Shown: one piece after another, positions 5,169 through 5,572 of the stretch | Numbering within the stretch: position 1 is the stretch's first letter | How the letters are laid out: each line of letters begins with the position of its first letter | Assembly: GCA_029263635.1 (NCBI GenBank) | Contig: JAJUFY010000155.1 | Span: 1-5,572 of the forward strand | Source: Ectothiorhodospiraceae bacterium | GTDB taxonomy: Bacteria; Pseudomonadota; Gammaproteobacteria; Nitrococcales; AK92 | DNA length: 5,572 bases | Reading direction: 5' to 3' | The notes under the pieces: generated by a model | The model's database searches: none | Told to the model about the DNA's origin: nothing | The model's input: the letters and a program-made list of their open reading frames with translations, nothing else | Position numbers and translations under genes: made by a program

Positions 5169-5572
5169 ATGCAATATAGAAACATCCTGATCTGCGCCCT
5201 GTCGCTGACCGCGACCTCGGCACTGGCGGCAGGCACGCTGTCGTTCAGCGAGATCGATACGGACGGCGACGGCAGGATCAGCGCAGACGAGGCCTCGGCT
5301 GCCAAGCTGAGTTTCGCCGCCATGGACACGGATGCCGACGGAGAAATCTCCGTGGCCGAGTTCGATGCCGCAGGCCTGCCGGAAGAGACTTCCACGGCCA
5401 GCAGCGAGCTGTCCACCGGCGCTGCCGGCGCCGGGTCCTCAGCCAGCACCGGCACCACCTACGGCGGTTCCGGCAGCTCATCGACCCTGCCGGGCCATCA
5501 GAGCCAGGATCCATCCATCGGCGGCATCGGCGAAGGCGAGGCGGCCGGCGGCGGCGTCCGGGGCATGGACGA
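5169..5572 (+). CDS. Exported EF-hand protein, paralogue of the preceding gene, truncated by window edge
   Basis: Open from the ATG at 5169 to the right edge, 134 complete codons with no stop. Residues 1-20 are a signal peptide with cleavage near ALA-AG. Two canonical EF loops follow directly: DTDGDGRISADE (30-41) and DTDADGEISVAE (53-64), again 11 residues apart, both with the full set of calcium ligands. Residues 65-134 are low complexity, rich in Ser, Thr, Gly and Ala, later more acidic with GEGEAAGGG. The EF-hand block aligns with that of the upstream gene (for example DEASAAKL against EEASTAGL), so the two are likely tandem paralogues. Unlike the first protein it lacks a Gly/Ser segment before the EF-hands and lacks the GGGTSGSSG repeats. 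The ribosome site lies in the shared hairpin leader. Function unknown; the C-terminus is outside the window. Confidence 0.85.
   Translation, partial: MQYRNILICALSLTATSALAAGTLSFSEIDTDGDGRISADEASAAKLSFAAMDTDADGEISVAEFDAAGLPEETSTASSELSTGAAGAGSSASTGTTYGGSGSSSTLPGHQSQDPSIGGIGEGEAAGGGVRGMD

Overview
The window is GC-rich, with dense coding and codons ending mainly in G or C. The gene content (Fur-type boxes, an FhuA-like TonB-dependent receptor, a PepSY-type inner-membrane protein, a Rob-like AraC regulator) points to a Gram-negative proteobacterium. A gammaproteobacterium of the Pseudomonas/Stutzerimonas/Halomonas kind is my best guess, but the genus cannot be fixed from this sequence.

Left part (1-4287) is an iron-siderophore uptake locus. 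A PepSY-associated transmembrane protein runs leftward off the window edge (1-1026, minus). Divergent from it is an AraC-family regulator (1164-2066, plus) with an N-terminal DNA-binding domain and a C-terminal GyrI-like ligand domain. It is followed after 94 bp by a complete 708-residue TonB-dependent siderophore receptor (2161-4287, plus). The 137-bp divergent gap holds an extended Fur-box-like element at 1098-1118 and a strong 10-bp hairpin in the PepSY leader (1055-1081). A second Fur-box-like element lies directly downstream of a TATGAT -10-like hexamer ahead of the receptor. Inferred model: when iron is scarce Fur releases both promoters; the receptor brings a ferric hydroxamate-type siderophore into the periplasm; the PepSY protein may help reduce or process it at the inner membrane; and the AraC protein may tune expression in response to a small molecule.

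Right part (4288-5572) is of a different kind. After a 230-bp non-coding GC-rich stretch come two small exported proteins, each with a signal peptide, two canonical EF-hand calcium loops and a low-complexity Gly/Ser-rich tail (4518-5000, complete; 5169 to beyond the right edge, partial). They look like diverged tandem paralogues. The most unusual signal in the window sits in front of both: an identical 18-base leader in which a 5-bp inverted repeat (ACGTC/GACGT) holds the Shine-Dalgarno core AAGGAG in its loop, 1-3 bases from the ATG. A 10-bp hairpin without a good T-tract separates the two genes. No RNA genes, CRISPR arrays, insertion sequences or integration sites were recognised.
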